From Chloroflexota bacterium (GTDB taxonomy: Bacteria; Chloroflexota; Dehalococcoidia; SM23-28-2; RBG-16-64-32), in contig JACPQO010000092.1 in NCBI GenBank assembly GCA_016190405.1, positions 1 to 6,947 of the forward strand: a stretch of DNA of 6,947 nt, read 5' to 3'. Positions 6,236-6,947 of this stretch are shown in pieces. The notes below the pieces were generated by a model. The model saw nothing but the letters and a program-made list of their open reading frames with translations, had not been told where the DNA came from and did no database searches. Position numbers and translations under genes: made by a program. Within the stretch, counting starts at the first letter, position 1; each line of letters opens with the position of its first letter.

Positions 6236-6243
6236 CCAGGCTG

Positions 6244-6861
6244 ATGAGCCGTCTCCCTGGCATGGCGCTGCTGCTGGCACTGGTGGCGTCGGCTGTGGCG
6301 GTGGTGGCGTGCGGAGACGAGGCCCCTCCGGCGGGCTCGCCGTCGCCCACTCGCAGCCCGTCGACGGGAACGCCCTCCGCCACCGTAACGACGACGCCGT
6401 CGGCCACGCCGTTCCAGGGCACCCGCGGGCCGGTGGAGGCGTCGCCCTCGCCAAACCTGCCGTTGGGCGGCGCCCTGCTGGTGGACGTGCGCGCGGCGCG
6501 ACACGAGGGGTTCGACCGCATCGTGTTCGAGTTCCAGGGCGGCCTGCCGGGCTACCGGATCGAGTACGTGCAGCCGCCCATCCTGGGTGACGCCTCCGGC
6601 CTGCCCATCACCATCGAAGGCGCTGCCTTCCTGCGGGCCCGCTTCCGGTCGGCCGCCGCTCACGACCCCGACACCGGTGCGCAGACGTACACCGGCCCGC
6701 GGGAGCTGTCGCCCGGCCTGCCCTCGCTCGTTGAGGCGCAGGAGACCGGCGACTTCGAAGCTATCCTCACCTGGGTGCTGGGGCTGACGGAGGAGGCCGA
6801 CTTCCAGGTGTACGACCTCCAGGACCCCTACCGCATAGCCATCGACGTGGGCCATCCGTAA
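6244..6861 (+). CDS. Secreted lipoprotein with AMIN-like domain
   Basis: A 205-residue predicted lipoprotein. The N-terminus MSRLPG is followed by a hydrophobic stretch (7-22) and a lipobox V-V-A-C with C23, so it should be exported, lipid-anchored at cysteine and held on the outer face of the membrane. Residues about 24-75 are a Pro/Ser/Thr-rich linker. Residues about 76-203 match the AMIN-like lipoprotein domain found in Actinobacteria and Chloroflexota: LLVDVRAARHEGFDRIVFEF at the start and YRIAIDVGHP at the end. AMIN domains in general bind cell-wall or envelope components; the role of this branch is not established. ATG 6244 is chosen because it starts the signal peptide and lies just after the predicted transcription start; an in-frame TTG at 6184 lies upstream of the promoter. 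The next gene begins 24 bp later without a new promoter, so the two are probably co-transcribed. Confidence 0.88.
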   Translation: MSRLPGMALLLALVASAVAVVACGDEAPPAGSPSPTRSPSTGTPSATVTTTPSATPFQGTRGPVEASPSPNLPLGGALLVDVRAARHEGFDRIVFEFQGGLPGYRIEYVQPPILGDASGLPITIEGAAFLRARFRSAAAHDPDTGAQTYTGPRELSPGLPSLVEAQETGDFEAILTWVLGLTEEADFQVYDLQDPYRIAIDVGHP

Positions 6862-6875
6862 GGGGAGCCCCAAGC

Positions 6876-6881
6876 AGGAGG
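6876..6881 (+). promoter_or_regulatory. Shine-Dalgarno site AGGAGG of the last gene
   Basis: AGGAGG ends four bases before ATG 6886; the purine run continues as GGAGGAG to 6883. It is the only strong ribosome binding site in the final 90 bp and fixes the start of the truncated gene. Confidence 0.8.
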
Positions 6882-6885
6882 AGCG

Positions 6886-6947
6886 ATGCAGGACGTCTCC
6901 CGCTACATCGACGACCACCTGAACGAGTCCATCGCCGAGCTGGCGGC
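6886..6947 (+). CDS. Probable M20 family dipeptidase, 3' end cut off
   Basis: Only 20 full codons are present: MQDVSRYIDDHLNESIAELA. The pattern (M-x-D-V-x-x-Y-I-D-x-H-x-x-E-x-x-x-E-L) resembles the first helix of M20/M25/M40 metallopeptidases annotated as dipeptidases, which often begin this way before the L-R-I-P-S-I-S motif. None of the zinc ligands is inside the window. The strong AGGAGG site supports that this is a real gene, and its closeness to the lipoprotein gene suggests read-through from that promoter. The family call rests on a short stretch and could be wrong. Confidence 0.55.
   Translation, partial: MQDVSRYIDDHLNESIAELA

Larger units (their letters stand above)
6080..6243. other. 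Non-coding gap before the lipoprotein gene
   Basis: These 164 bp hold the nested palindrome at 6153-6181, the two halves of a probable dispersed repeat, and the lipoprotein promoter at the right end. A 34-codon ATG frame (6108-6212) with GAGGAG at 6093-6098 crosses the repeat but resembles no protein I know. No U-tract terminator is seen after the acetyltransferase gene. Confidence 0.6.

Noticed and set aside
6184..6243. TTG 6184 as an earlier lipoprotein start
   Set aside because: It would place 20 charged residues before the signal peptide and lies upstream of the predicted promoter.
6229..6918. 229-codon minus-strand frame opposite the lipoprotein
   Set aside because: The sense strand has a signal peptide, lipobox and recognisable domain; the antisense product has arginine- and glycine-rich runs typical of shadow frames in GC-rich DNA.

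Overview
This is a high-GC, densely packed stretch in which every recognisable gene lies on the + strand. It looks like chromosomal core or light-accessory DNA from a Chloroflexota bacterium, possibly Dehalococcoidia-related. That placement is inference. It rests on an exonuclease-DinG fusion helicase, an AMIN-like lipoprotein ending in DVGHP, TTG/GTG start codons, extended -10 promoters of the form TGnTAyAmT, and intergenic repeat types I recall from such genomes.

Layout: (1) 1-638, the 3' part of a PHP-domain metal-dependent phosphoesterase. (2) 699-3629, a 976-residue fusion of a DnaQ-like 3'-5' exonuclease and a DinG/XPD-type superfamily 2 helicase, starting at TTG right behind an extended -10 box. 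(3) 3683-4612, 4590-5507 and about 5504-6079, three overlapping genes: a BcrA-type ABC ATPase, its six-helix ABC-2 permease and a GNAT N-acetyltransferase. They have their own promoter and Shine-Dalgarno site and look like one operon for export, possibly of a small toxic molecule. (4) 6080-6243, a non-coding gap with an interrupted dispersed palindromic repeat and a promoter. (5) 6244-6861, a secreted lipoprotein with an AMIN-like domain. (6) 6886-6947, the first 20 codons of what looks like an M20 family dipeptidase, probably co-transcribed with the lipoprotein gene.

The most unusual signal is inside the helicase gene. Three 39-bp units (1679-1795), each carrying a hairpin like that of an intergenic palindromic repeat, sit in frame in the linker between helicase motif Ia and the Fe-S region. 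They encode three 13-residue proline-rich repeats, and removing them leaves a normal-looking junction. Other points: one of the four expected Fe-S cysteines of the helicase is serine; three promoters share one extended -10 design and two of them leave almost no 5' leader; a 27-bp duplication lies inside the permease; and a 7-bp tandem repeat lies at the acetyltransferase start. I see no complete new defence or mobile system, no tRNA or rRNA, no CRISPR array, no insertion sequence and no U-tract terminator.
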